Shown here: positions 48,661-59,679 of the stretch, piece after piece | How the letters are laid out: every line of letters starts with the position of its first letter | Position numbering within the stretch: the first letter of the stretch is position 1 | Assembly (NCBI GenBank): GCA_030544215.1 | Contig: JARZZO010000016.1 | Location: forward strand, 52,219,501-52,283,500 | Source of the DNA: Zantedeschia hybrid cultivar | Lineage: Eukaryota > Streptophyta > Magnoliopsida > Alismatales > Araceae | Length of the DNA: 64,000 nt | Direction: 5' to 3' | The notes under the pieces: model-generated | What the model saw: the letters and a program-made list of their open reading frames with translations, nothing else | The model's database searches: none | What the model was told of the DNA's origin: nothing | Translations under genes and position numbers: made by a program

Positions 48661-50334
48661 TGTTAGTCTTAAGTGGCCTACAAGCCAATCTGACTTTGTA
48701 AATCTCGTTCATTTATTAATAATATGGCATTATTTCATTATGTGCAATTCGTATTGTTATCGTTGTTAGTCTTAGGTGGCCTACAAGCCAATCAAACTAT
48801 GTAAATCTCGTTCATTTATTAATAAAATGACATTATATTTATTATGTATAATTCGTTTTAGTTATCGTCTCATAATGAAGTCCATGAATATGTACGATAG
48901 TGATTAGATTATGATGAGATCATACTAATGAGACTGATCACTTAAACACACATATTCTTAATAATTCCTAGTCATAGGATATCTGAGAAGGAGATCGGAT
49001 ATCTGGTTAGATTAGTACATATTACTTCTGCTCATATGATGAGGGTGACTGATCTCATAGTCACTTGTGTGGAGACACTAAGGCGAATGTGTAGGTGCTC
49101 ATTAGAGAATGAGTTCACTGAGCTGATCCAACTGAATCGCTGGATGGTATTGTACCTCACTGTCAACCAGCTGGATTCTATTGTCGTAGTTGCGTAGATG
49201 GTCCTCGGACCTGAGACACCAAGGAAACCTTGTCAGTGGACTTCTATGCTTTGAACTTCGTTTATGAATGTCTATCCACAGGATTCTAAACAGCTAAGGA
49301 TCGAGTACAATGAAATACCGTCGAAGGGAATGGAGTGTCAATAAGGAATCATTTGCTCTCAGTACTAAGTGAGAGAATGCTCTAGGAAGGATGCGCAGAA
49401 GTCCCTGGCTAGGGCGGACGATAATATCGGAAAAATATTTTTCGATATTATTTTTTGATATTATTCGGCAACATCCGATTCAAGTGAGTCGACCATAGGG
49501 TTTAACGGTACGCTATATCATCAGTTGACTCGAGAGTATTGTATGAATGAAGGATTATATCTACGTGGTAACTGTTGGCAGAAAGGTTCAAAGAGTGGGT
49601 TACTTAACCCCGATACCTTCCGGGTTCACGCGGTGTTGCTTGGCACCTAATGTAATCGGAGGCCCGATCGAATTTAATATGCGATATTAATTCAAATGAT
49701 TATAAATTAATAATGAGTTATTAATTGATTAATTAGGCTAGTGAGAAGTCACTGGGCTTATTGGGCCATTAACTGGACTGGTTATTGGGCGTAGAGGGTC
49801 ACATGCAAATGATTTTCAAGGCGATGGATAATTAGTGGGTTTTATATTAAGTCGGGGGTTTTTATGAAAAATAGCGCAATTAATATAAAAGATAGCGAAT
49901 GGGCTGAGCAGGCCAGGCTACTTCTAACCCTAGCCGCCCCCTCCTCTCTTCCTCTCTCTCTCTGGCGCCCCAGGCCGGCCATATTCTCTAGGTTTGCTCC
50001 CCCGCTTCTCCGATTCCCGTCCGACGGGAAATCAACCACGTGTCGCGGCGGTCGTTGCGGCGAACGACAAAGGGTTTGTGGGCTGCGACGAGCGAGGAAC
50101 ATGAGGATATCCACCGCAAGGAGGATTACGTGGACTTTTACTAGAGGCCGGGCATCTGCGCGGCTGACAGTGTCATATTGACAGAACCAATCGGTCGCGG
50201 ATTCGAATTCGTGCGAAGGTAATAATATGATAACGGTTATTTGGATTTCTAGTTATATGGAAACAGGAGAATGGATCGCTGGTTTTATTTTAATTTCCGC
50301 TGCGTGAGCGATCCGAAGAAACCCCGAGAACCCA
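48661..50334 (+). repeat. Ty1/copia LTR (1674 bp) with a 103-bp tandem duplication at its start
   Basis: Begins TGTTAGTCTTAAGTGG after the polypurine tract and ends CGAGAACCCA four bases before a PBS. The first 103 bases are repeated at 48764. A TATA-like TATAAAA lies at 49884-49890, followed by a CT- and GC-rich leader. It is flanked by a PPT on the left and a PBS on the right, an arrangement no single intact element has. Confidence 0.85.
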
Positions 50335-50338
50335 ATAG

Positions 50339-50352
50339 TGGTATCAAAGCCA
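50339..50352 (+). promoter_or_regulatory. Copia primer binding site
   Basis: TGGTATCAAAGCCA matches the iMet PBS TGGTATCAGAGCCA with one G-to-A change and is correctly placed just after the LTR end. Confidence 0.85.
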
Positions 50353-52241
50353 GGTTCCACTATTTCTCGTTCTGTTTCAATGTCCGATTTAATATTTCCA
50401 TGAATTATTCCATGCTTCATTTCTTTTTTTTTAATTTTTTCGCAAGGATGATTATCATAAGATGATAGCTGCAATTAGATCGTTCATCTTTATGTAAAAT
50501 TTAATTTTATTTAGGGATTTTTGGGTTCTTCATGTGATGAAGAACATTGATAATAGTGGCTTCGTACGAGCTTCCCAATTGTTGGGGACGAAGGCCGAGA
50601 CCCCGGGTCATTGAGGAAAGGTCGCTTGTCCTTCATGGGCATGCTGCCGGTGCCGGGAACGGACAGGGTAGCGGCAGCTGGCCACCCCACCTCCTTCTTC
50701 CTCCTTGGTTTGGTGAAACCAGAAAATAAGAAAGGAGAACTATTAAGGAGGCTCGGGCCCAGTTTTGCTCACCGCTGGCGAGCCCGCCAGCGTCAAGGCG
50801 TCGCCGGAGGGGCCAGACAGTGACGTCAGAGCCAGGTGATGCCGAGGGGCGCCGGCCACCCGACGGCTTTGCCCCTCCCACCGCCGCCATGCACCTACAA
50901 ACCAAGTTAGGGTTTCGGGTGTAATACGAAAAGGGTCGGTCTGCATGTTGTAGGGTGCCACCGGCGAGCCTGTCGGGGTCGGAGGGGTCACTGACGGGTC
51001 CAGGCGACACCAGTGGGGCCAGGCAACTTGCCGCCGAAAGGGGCGCCTGCAACTGTTGCTGTCGGCTAGGGTTTTGGGCTGGACCTGGTTCAGCTCTGGT
51101 CCGAATTGGGGCCCATTGGGTTGAGCCCTAATGAGCCATTTTCTCCATTTCCCAAATAAAAACCCATGGCCATTTAATTAAATTAAATTGGATTTTAATT
51201 TAAAATTTAAAATTATTTTGAAAAATTAAATTATTATTCAATTTCTTTTAATTGGGTATTAATGATTTTAGAATCATTATTTTATTAACAAATTATTGTT
51301 AATTAATTAGAGTTAGTTATTAATTTAAGTGTTAAATTAACAATTAATTTTAATTAACTGATTTAAGTGTTAAATTGGTAGTTACTAATTAATTAGTGTT
51401 AATTATTACTTTAAGAGTTAAATTAATAATTAACATTAATTAACTAATCTAAGAGTTAGATTAGTACCTTTTAATTAATTAGAATTAATTGTTAATTTAA
51501 GTGTTAAGTTAATAATTAATTTTAATTAACTAATCTAAGGGTTAAATTAGAACTTATTAATTAATTAGTGTTAGTTATTCATTTAAGTGTTAAATTAGTA
51601 ATTAACATTAATTAACTAATCTAAGAGTTGGATTAGTAGTTAACAATTAATTTGAGTTGATTATTAATTTAAGTGTTAAATTAGTAATTAACTTTAGTTG
51701 ACTAATCTAAGAGTTAGTTTAGTAATAAGTTATTAATAATCTAAATGTTAGATTGTTAATATTGTTTAATCAAATGTTAGATTGTTTTTAATTATTAGAA
51801 TTGTTCTAATTTGCATGGAATAATCTGTAAATTATTAATTTGGAGTGTGTGCAAATGCGATGTGTGTTATATGTTTTTAAATTTGATTTAATTGCATGAT
51901 TATATTAATTAAAAGAGTTTTTCAAATTCAAAATTTTAATTTTGATTAGATCCTTACTTTTTGAAAGTTAAAATAATATATTTTGAAAAATCCTTTTGTT
52001 TTAGCCATGTGATGAGTTTATCATGTGTGGAATGTATAAAACACACACTAGTAACGGATATGCACTTATTTAATTATTCATGTGATGAATAATGTGTGTG
52101 GATCGTAGATGTTTGGTTGAATGGATATTTATTAATTGTTAATAAATAGAGGTATTGTAGGTGCTTAGAATGACCGTGTGATTAACATGAAATATCTATG
52201 TTGTTTAGTGTAAACTAACCTATTAAAAACAGCAACTAAAG
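50353..52241 (+). other. Copia 5' internal (leader) region, non-coding
   Basis: Follows the PBS. It has a GC-rich part (50540-51130) with short overlapping ORFs, then AT-rich DNA with a tandem array. No gag frame is reached before the Tat element's LTR starts near 52242. Confidence 0.65.
51305..51735. repeat. AT-rich tandem array, ~86-bp unit, about five copies
   Basis: Units contain 'taattaattagtgttaattatt', 'taagtgttaaatta' and 'ttaattaactaatctaagagtta'. Copies differ by substitutions and small indels. Located in the copia leader region. Confidence 0.85.
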
Positions 52242-53460
52242 TGCAGTGATCGCCAGAAACTTTTAACTTAAAAGTTTCAAAAGAGAATATGATCGCCTAT
52301 CTTTCAAACGCGGAAGATTGAGTCCTTGGTTCCCCTTCCTCAGCCGGCTGAAGAAAGAGAGCCCTTTCTTTGCTCTTTTGTTCTTGCTGTTGAGTTTGAG
52401 GTTGAGGATCGTCCAAAAGTTATGCTTGATTTCCCCTTTTTGATCTCTTGTTGTTGTTGAGTGCAGCAGAGACAGAAACAGAAAAATGAACTATGATGAG
52501 AATTTAAGTAGAAGTAATATCTGAACTAATCATGATTTTAAGCATATTTAAAACAGCAAAACTCACCTTTTTAATGGCTTTGAAACCCCTTAGATTAAGT
52601 AGGTTTTTGAAAGATTATGCTGTGGTGTGTGATTGCATGAAGTGAATATGAAAAATAAAACTAATGAAATGAATGCAGTAATGAAAAACTTATGCCCAAT
52701 CGGTTGAAGCTTTGAAAGGATGAAGATCTTGAAAGGGACGCCGACTTCTGGAAATGGCAGCGCTCCGGCGTTACGACGTTGTTTCGATCTTCAACTCGCT
52801 ATAACGCTATGGCTCAACTCAACTCAATTCTCTTCTCTCCCTTTTTTTTTTCTCTTCAATATGCAGGGTATTTATAGGCATTTCTTGCGTTCGAGATTAA
52901 CATTTAAAAACTCCGAATTTATCCATCTTAACCGACAGATAAATACTGATTAATTCATCTTTATCTGTAATTATCTAAAACGCGTCCACCTTGGATGACG
53001 CCTTTCAGATTAATTAAGATAAGGATAAATATCCGGGAAAACTTATCTTTATCTTTATTAGGTAAAACGCGTCCATCTATGTAGACGTCTTTTATCATAA
53101 TTAAGATAAGGATAAACATCCGGAAGAGAAGTAAAAACAGCCTAGGAAACCTAAAACGCGTCGACATTAGCAGACGCCTTTTAGTTAATTAATTAATTAA
53201 TTAAAATTCAAATTTAACCGTTAAAACAGGAATAATCTCTAAATGGCGTCCACATGGGTTGACGTCTTTTATAATTCTTCATATTTTAACTCAAATTTGA
53301 GCTAAAATCAATTCAATTGATTAACTTAAACACATCTGTTAAACCCGACACTTAAAAAGATTAATAAAAATTAATTAATGATTAATTATCAGACCATTTC
53401 GAGGCATTATTGTATGATATGAAATTTACTCGAAATGACGTCAAAATTAGCGTGTCTACA
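52242..53460 (-). repeat. 3' LTR of the Tat-lineage element (left border uncertain)
   Basis: On the minus strand it begins TGTAGACACGCTAATTTT at 53460, preceded by CCAAGGTGAGGCAGC as polypurine tract. The proposed end, ...GGCGATCACTGCA at 52242, is the best TG/CA candidate near the change from copia-like sequence, but no target duplication can be checked. It contains four of the fixed-spacer hairpins (52978-53270). A near-perfect palindrome GAAACTTTTAA-C-TTAAAAGTTTC lies at about 52256-52278. Confidence 0.6.
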
Positions 53461-54660
53461 GCTGCCTCACCTTGGCATCGTCTTTGCAAGGGAGTGAAAT
53501 GAAATGGAATGTACTGAAAAGGTGATGCCAAGGTGTGATGAGACACGCTCTTAACATCACATGACTGGAATTTTTCTCAAAATTATCAATGAAGATAGCT
53601 CAAAGAAATCAATGGAATTAATCCTGTTTGGATGAGGTAGACAAGGAAATAAAATAAAGTCGATCAACCTCCACTGAGTGGGAAGTACCCCAGGTCGTAG
53701 ACACTGTAGGTTTCATCATGGGGAGCGTTTGCCAGCCAATGTGGACGTGCTACAGCCATGATGGATCTTAAAAGAAAACAAGAATATTGGATAAAGAATC
53801 CAATCAAGGATAGAATTCCAATAATATCTTCAAGCGAACCTCAAAGATAATCAAGATACTCAATTCGGAATGGAATATTTCATATCATGTTTGAATTATT
53901 TGATTAATTTAATGGTCTAAAACTTAATCAGTAATTAATCTTTATTTCAATGATTTCAAAGTCCTACATGATGCATGCTGGGCTAAAAGAAAAATATAAA
54001 GTTAAATAAAATATAAATTAATCAAGGATAATATTGTTAAATTGTTATTAATGAGTCAAGATACCAATTATTGTAATTCAGTGCTAAGCCAAAGCTTGTT
54101 TATCCACGCACCGTTTTACAAAAATGGAACCATCGTCCTCACTAATCAACAATCCAACGGCCTATCCGTGCGATTAAGAATTCTCTGGAATTATCACTGT
54201 TTTTGTTGTAGGGGAACTCAAATTTCAGTTTCATCAAAACCACAAGGTCCTTGATATAGTCTAATAAATACTTAATATATAGTAATACAAATGCAAAGTA
54301 ATTACATAGAATAAGTACAAGGATAGAAATAACCGTCTTTTTAGCCACGGTCGGGACTTGAATTCCACAATGGGATTTTCTTTACATTTCCAGCTTTGCT
54401 CAGGCTTTCTTGAATTTCCTGCAATCAAAATTATTAGTTCCAAACAAATATTCAATTTAAAATCCACAGAATTTCGGGAAAATAGCAGATTTGTTAAAAC
54501 GCGTCGTGTCAAGCAGACGCTATTTAACTTTGAAACGCGTCAGGTATCATAGACGCCTTTTACTCACAGAAACAGATTCCTGGTTGTTCTCTACCCGAAC
54601 TCCAACTCTATCAATGCACATCCCTTTTCCAATCCGGAAAAGGTCTACTTAGGATCGCGA
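53461..54660. other. Untranslated region between 3' LTR and gene A
   Basis: Non-coding apart from the two hairpin units near 54497-54565. It contains the polypurine tract at its left edge. Short ORFs here have no recognisable features. Confidence 0.6.
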
Positions 54661-54667
54661 TTCCTCT

Positions 54668-54675
54668 TATATAAA
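54668..54675 (+). promoter_or_regulatory. TATA box of the antisense gene A
   Basis: TATATAAA, 136 bases upstream of the gene A start codon, followed by a CA/CT-rich stretch suited to a leader. Two hairpin units lie 105-170 bases upstream of it. Confidence 0.65.
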
Positions 54676-54810
54676 CACCCTTAGGTTACTCCCAAGTAAT
54701 CCTATCATAATCCAAAGATCCAAAGGAGAGTTTTCTTCCAAATCTTCAAGGTTTCTTCAAGGTTTTCCAACTTCCCAAGCTTCAAGAAGGAGAAACTCCG
54801 AAAAAGAGAG

Positions 54811-56147
54811 ATGGATTCCTCAAACAAGAAGATGAAGATGTCTCTAGAGATGTTTGCAGATATAGAGAATCATCTTAGTGGAAGAAATCCCAATCTTCAA
54901 GTAAGTTCAACTTTCTTTCATGTTCTTCATGTCTTTCATCAAACTCTTCATGCTCCTCATCAAGCTTCCCTTTTTTATCTTTCTTTCAGACCTACCCCAT
55001 GTTTCCTGGCCCAAGAAAGTTCACGTCTCTCCCTTGGATTCGTAAACTTGCAAAAAGTGTCAAGCTTTCTATGCAAGTGTTCATATCCAAGTGGGATCTT
55101 CAAGGACTTGTAGTGCTCGCTAAGAATTACAAGAGTGCGAATGTAGACTGGGCGGCTATGGGCGCCTTGATCGAGTGGTGGCATCCCCAAACTCATACGT
55201 TCTTCTTCCAAGACTTCGAGTGCACAATCCTTCTAGAAGAGGCGGAACTTCTATTAGGTCTCCCAAAGACCAGAGATAACAGAGACAAGATAGCCTTGAC
55301 AAAAGAGAGAATCACCGGTCAACAGCTATTGACATCTATCATGAAGGATCCTTCAGAAGCTAAAGGATGCCTCACGAAGAAGGGGATCAATCTCGCAAAA
55401 CTAGCCGAGTGGACTCTTTATGAAATCGAAGATTTAAGGGAGGATGAGGCGGAGGATGTAACGAAAGCTCTCGTTACATGCCTTGCTGGTGCCTTATTCT
55501 TTCCTGCACAGGATAACATCTTGGAAGACGATCAAATTAGTGCTATTTGCGCAATTTTCGAAGGTAAATCCATTAGCACTGCTCTCTTAGCATATCTCTA
55601 CAGTGGACTTTCTGCAGCTTCTGTGGGTCGTCCTCCATATGGATGCATGCTACTCTTTGCCTTGTGGGTAGAACTTCACTTCAAATTCGAGCATAGCAAA
55701 AAAAGGCCTTTGAATCCATCTCAGATTTTCTTGAATAGTCCAATTCATTGCATTGCTAATATTGTAAAGTTCAATGAGTACATGGTCAACAAGGTTCCAA
55801 AACTCAAGACCCGAGCCAATTGGAGAGAGTATTTGAAACTCATGACATCCGACATATTTGACTCGTCTCCGCTTGCTCTCGTTGGAAAACCAATTTGGGT
55901 GCGCCGCACAGCAGGAGCAGACCTCAAGTTAATTGGAGCTACTGAGTTTGTGTTATATAATCCACACCGGTGCCTTACTCAACTCAGCTTGGCTCGTCGC
56001 GAGTTCCCTGAATTTTCTCCTACACTTCCAATCAAGAAGCGTGACCTGGAGTCCGATGAAGATTATGAAGCCATACAAATCATTATTACTCTATGGAATC
56101 TTGGCTTTAGTTATCGTGTAAGATCCTCTAAAGACAGAGATAAATGA
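54811..56147 (+). CDS. Gene A: plant-mobile-domain-like protein, antisense to pol
   Basis: Two exons. Exon 1 is 54811-54900 (MDSSNKKMKMSL...NLQ), followed by intron 54901-54989 (GTAAGT...TTTCAG, phase 0) and exon 2, 54990-56147. The protein has 415 residues and no internal stop. Residues about 93-122 (EWWHPQTHTFFF, then FECTILLEEAELLLGLP) follow the PMD/DUF7745 pattern of Trp, Thr-His-x-Phe and a leucine-rich 'LEE...LLGLP' helix. The rest is helical with no recognised catalytic motif. PMD proteins occur both as host silencing-related genes (MAIN/MAIL type) and inside transposons; their biochemical activity is not established. The gene has its own TATA box and AATAAA signals. The open frame suggests recent function or recent insertion. 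The family call is from pattern, not search. Confidence 0.75.
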
Positions 56148-56222
56148 TTGAAATCTCCTTATCTTAAAGATCTTCATGATATTCTCCCTTGAATGTCCTT
56201 TGTCTCTCTTTGATTTTGATGT

Positions 56223-56247
56223 AATAAAAATTGATTCTATTGAATAA
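56223..56247 (+). terminator. Polyadenylation signals of gene A
   Basis: Two AATAAA hexamers (56223-56228 and about 56242-56247), 75-100 bases after the gene A stop codon. Confidence 0.55.
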
Positions 56248-56829
56248 AGAACGATTTTTCATGTCTTAGAATCTTTCCCTAACTTTCTGTGATGTGCACA
56301 TGATTTTTCCTTAAGTAAAAACCTGATTTTTCTTGAAAATTCAACAGTTCGGGTTCTGTAAAATGCAAAATGCGTCCACTCAGAAAGACGCCTTTCAAAC
56401 TATATTCTTTTCCAGAAATTCAATTTAATCCTCAAAAACACGATTTAAGCTTAAAACGCGTCTACATAACTAGACGCCTTTCAATTCTCTCTCCTACTTT
56501 TCCCAGGATTCTGCCATTAATTCCATGATTAATTCCCTACAACGTGTCTAGTAAGGAAGACGCCTTTCATGATTTTCCTGTGTACGGCTCTGAACAGAAC
56601 CTGAAACGCGTCTACCCATGTGGACGTGTTTCAATCAATTCAAACAGCTGTCCTTTACCGCCTCAACTTATGCGCCTTAAAACGCGTCTTCCTGAGTCGA
56701 CGCCTTTCACCCTTTTCGTTACAGACCCGCGAAGGCCCTCCTTTCTTCCTCACTTTCTCAAAAATTCCTTCTCTCCACCCGAGCTCCGGCGATTCCGGTG
56801 ATCTCTCTCTCAAAACTCCTTCTAGAGCC

Positions 56830-59679
56830 ATGGAACACGGCGAGGGTTCAAGGCAGAAGAAGACCTTGGCCAAGAGGAGGCGAAGGCAAGAAGAAGAGGT
56901 TCCCGAGGAGGTGCCGGCGGCGTTAGCCGAGGCGGCGGCCTTCTTGGAGGAAGAGCTCCCTCCACCGGCGCCCATGGCGGTGGAAGAGGAAGAGGAGGGC
57001 GACCTCCACACGGTAAGTCCCTTGTGGTTTGAATGGGCAAGGAAAAGAGGGGAAGAAAGGGGTTCTTCCAAGAACCCGAAATCTGGACTTGAAAGGCGTC
57101 CAGACCAGGTGACGCCTTTCAAAAGGCGTCGCCCTTGGTCGACGTCTTTCAAGACAAATTTCGGATTTTTTTAAATTATTGGAAAATATTTTTGAATTGC
57201 GTCAAGGTATGTGGACGTGTTTTGAAACACGTCTGTGTGTGCTGACGCCTTTCAAAACAGAGTGAATTTTCCTGTTTTTTTTATCATTACTGACCCTATT
57301 TTTTGTTGTTTTTATTTGCAGGGAGTGATGAGGGCTAGGATCTCTTGGGACCTAGTTATAGGGGCTTACAGAGGGCTCCCGGACTTCCAGAAGGTGCGCC
57401 TGCGCAGGATGGGGTTTGGTGAGATACTAGACATCGAGCCATTTTGGCTCGATCTAGTCTTGTTACAGGCGCTCAGGGAGCGTTGGCATGCGGAAAGCCG
57501 GGCTTTCCTAATGCCGTGGGGACATATGGTCCCCACCCTAGAGGATGTGGCCAGGATCACTAGCCTCCGGGTAGAGGGCCGACCAGTTAGTGGGGTTACT
57601 TACCCCAACTATCAGGGATTAGCAGAGGCCTTATTAGGGATAGAGGTATCTAGCATAGGTAGGGAGTCTAGGATGGTTCCCAGGGTAGAAGTAGAGGCTG
57701 CCCTTGGATTAGATGAGCCCCGGCGTCGGTCTGACGAGACCCGGGAGGAGTTTAGGGATAGACTAGCAGAGTCATCCTCTTCTGTCTATTGCAGGGATCC
57801 TAGCCAGGTAGAGGAGGTAGACCGACAGCTTAGGGTCTTCCTTGTCTTTTTCTTCGGTCGGTTGCTCTTCGGTACGAAGGGCGACCATATCCACTGTAGA
57901 TTTTTGTATTTGTTAGATGACCTAGATAGCTTAGGTGAGTATGCCTGGGGTGCGGCCCTCCTGGCCCACCTGTTTGCAGATCTATCCGCGGTCACTCCGG
58001 ACCGCGAGACTACTGTCAGCGGCTTCTCGCCGTTCCTCCAGGTATTAAACGTGTTATTATTTATTCATGATATGCAATATGATATGATGCTTTTTCTAAC
58101 TTATATGCATGCAGGTGTGGAGCTATTATTATTTCCCGCTCGGCAGAGCGAGGATTGTTCGTCCAGATGCTGTCCCCTTGGCCTGCCGTTGGCAGCCAAT
58201 TGTGGACACGGCTCCACAGCACCATCAGCTGACGGCCCTCCGCCGTCAGTTCTTGGACTATCCAAAGCTTTTGGTGAGTTTTTAATTTGTTCAATTTTAT
58301 TCAATGCAATTCTTTATTCCTTAAATTATTTATATGAATGCATCTAATCTATATGCAGGTGATCTGGCGCCCGTACCTTGGTATGGGCGAGGAGGGTCAG
58401 CCGTGGGTGACGGCTGGCAGGAGGAGGTTCGGGAGGCAAATGTGGCTACATTGCCTCAACGAAATTGAGCCCCTCCGCCTCCGGCTTGTGATGAGGACCC
58501 TGGGCCTCCACCAGGAATGGATCGACGAGGAGGTCCCGGAGGACGTCGGGAGAAGCATGAGGGGCAAGCAAGCCCTCACAGATTGGCGTGCGAAATTCCC
58601 CGAGCAGTACGAGGATTGGCACCGCCGCGGCGTACGGGTGGAGTCCCGTGCGGAGAGTAGCGAGGGCTACCTCCAGCATTACCGGGCCCATTACGCCGAT
58701 CAACTGCGGCTCCTCCGACCACTCGATGTAAGTATGCATTCATGCGTCTTTAATTTTATTATTATCTTGATTTATATTGGTGAATGAATGTATGAATGCG
58801 TGACTTGCAGGATGCACGTGATGCGGTCATCATCGACCTCCGGGCCCGCCTACATGATGCGGAGGCCCAGCTAGAACAAGTCTAAAAAGAATTGTTCGAT
58901 CTGGTATGTATGAATGAATATGAATGCATGTTTTAATTAATTATTTGTTTTGGCGATTAACCACTGACAGTGTTCTTTTGGTGCAGCGAGCCGTCTACAC
59001 CCAGGCGGCTCCTCCTACTCATGGAGCTTCATCTTCATCATCTGCTGCGCAGGACGCTGCCTTGGCTGATCTCCAGAGTCAGCTTACCTCCGCCATCCAC
59101 CGGGCCTCTCTCGCGGAGGAGGATTGTGCTGCTCGGGTAAGTTCTTCAACTTTTCATTTCTGAATTTGATTTTAATTACTTGATTGCTAACTAACAACGA
59201 CTTTTATTCAGGTTGCCGAGCTTCAGGAAGCCCTTCAGAGAGCTGAAGCGGAGCTGGAGCATGCCCGTATTGCAGCGGCTCGCGCCGAAGCTGATGCTGC
59301 GCGGATTCGGGCGCGGATTCGGGCTCTAGAGGAGCAGGTGGCGCGTCTCTCCACTGGAGATTTTGCACGCCTCCAGATTCGCCTGGAGGTTGTGACTGAG
59401 GAGAGAGATCGCGACCGCCTTCGACTGGAGAGTCTTCAGGGTCGGCTGTCAGTCGCGGAGCATGAGTGCAAGATGGTGGAGGAGCGATATCAGCGAGCCC
59501 GCCAGCGAGCTATTGATCGAGGTCAGGCGAGTGCCTTTACTGCCAGCATAGCCATATCATCTGGCCAGGCAGGGCCAAGTGCGATGGGACCGCCTCCAGC
59601 TCCTAGAGCTCCACCGCCAGATGCCCAGGATGAGGCCCAGAGCCAGTTGGATGAGGGCGGAGGAGAGAGCCAGCCTTGA
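56830..59679 (+). pseudogene. Gene B: seven-exon plant mobile domain protein with coiled-coil tail, one nonsense mutation
   Basis: Exons 56830-57012, 57322-58041, 58115-58273, 58359-58727, 58811-58903, 58987-59136 and 59212-59679. Every junction is GT-AG and phase 0, and the sum is about 712 residues. Exon 1 is basic then acidic (KRRRRQEEE, VEEEEEGD). Exon 2 holds the PMD core: WHAESRAFLMPWGHMVPTLE at about residues 116-135, then VEGRPVSG. Exon 3 has the family's VWSYYYFPLGR. Exons 5-7 are Ala/Glu/Arg/Gln-rich heptads, a coiled coil ending in a Pro/Gly tail (GESQP). Codon TAA at 58883 interrupts exon 5; the sequence afterwards stays in frame to a good donor, so a CAA-to-TAA change is likely. 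Without that stop the gene would be intact. Four hairpin units sit in intron 1 and five upstream. Confidence 0.75.

Larger units (their letters stand above)
52978..57260 (+). repeat. 15-copy dispersed hairpin family, arms AAACGCGTC / GACGCCTTTC, invariant 10-bp spacer
   Basis: Units start at about 52978, 53065, 53154, 53241, 54497, 54533, 56368, 56453, 56541, 56603, 56679, 57091, 57121, 57194 and 57224. In every one, the bases between GTC of the left arm and GAC of the right arm number exactly ten and are not conserved (for example caccttggat, catctatgta, gacattagca, cagaccaggt). Most units keep the same small asymmetry (left AAACG, right CCTTT) in the same direction, so they behave as oriented direct repeats. 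Four lie in the LTR, two before gene A, five before gene B and four in intron 1 of gene B; none is in an exon. Confidence 0.92.

Noticed and set aside
50547..51052. Short GC-rich ORFs
   Set aside because: Located in the copia leader region, overlapping on both strands, with no gag motif.
56620..56829. Upstream extension of gene B to an ATG at 56620
   Set aside because: The extension would translate a hairpin unit and has no PMD-like sequence. ATG 56830 starts the basic/acidic exon that joins cleanly to the PMD exon.
52978..57260. CRISPR-like array (repeats with unique spacers of constant length)
   Set aside because: The genome is plant nuclear DNA. The spacer is only 10 bases, units are dispersed rather than contiguous, and no cas genes are present. 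The likeness is superficial.
52978..57260. loxP-like recombination sites (inverted arms around a fixed spacer)
   Set aside because: The layout fits, but no tyrosine or serine recombinase gene is visible and spacers differ between all units, which would prevent strand exchange between sites. Kept only as a hairpin or binding-site idea.
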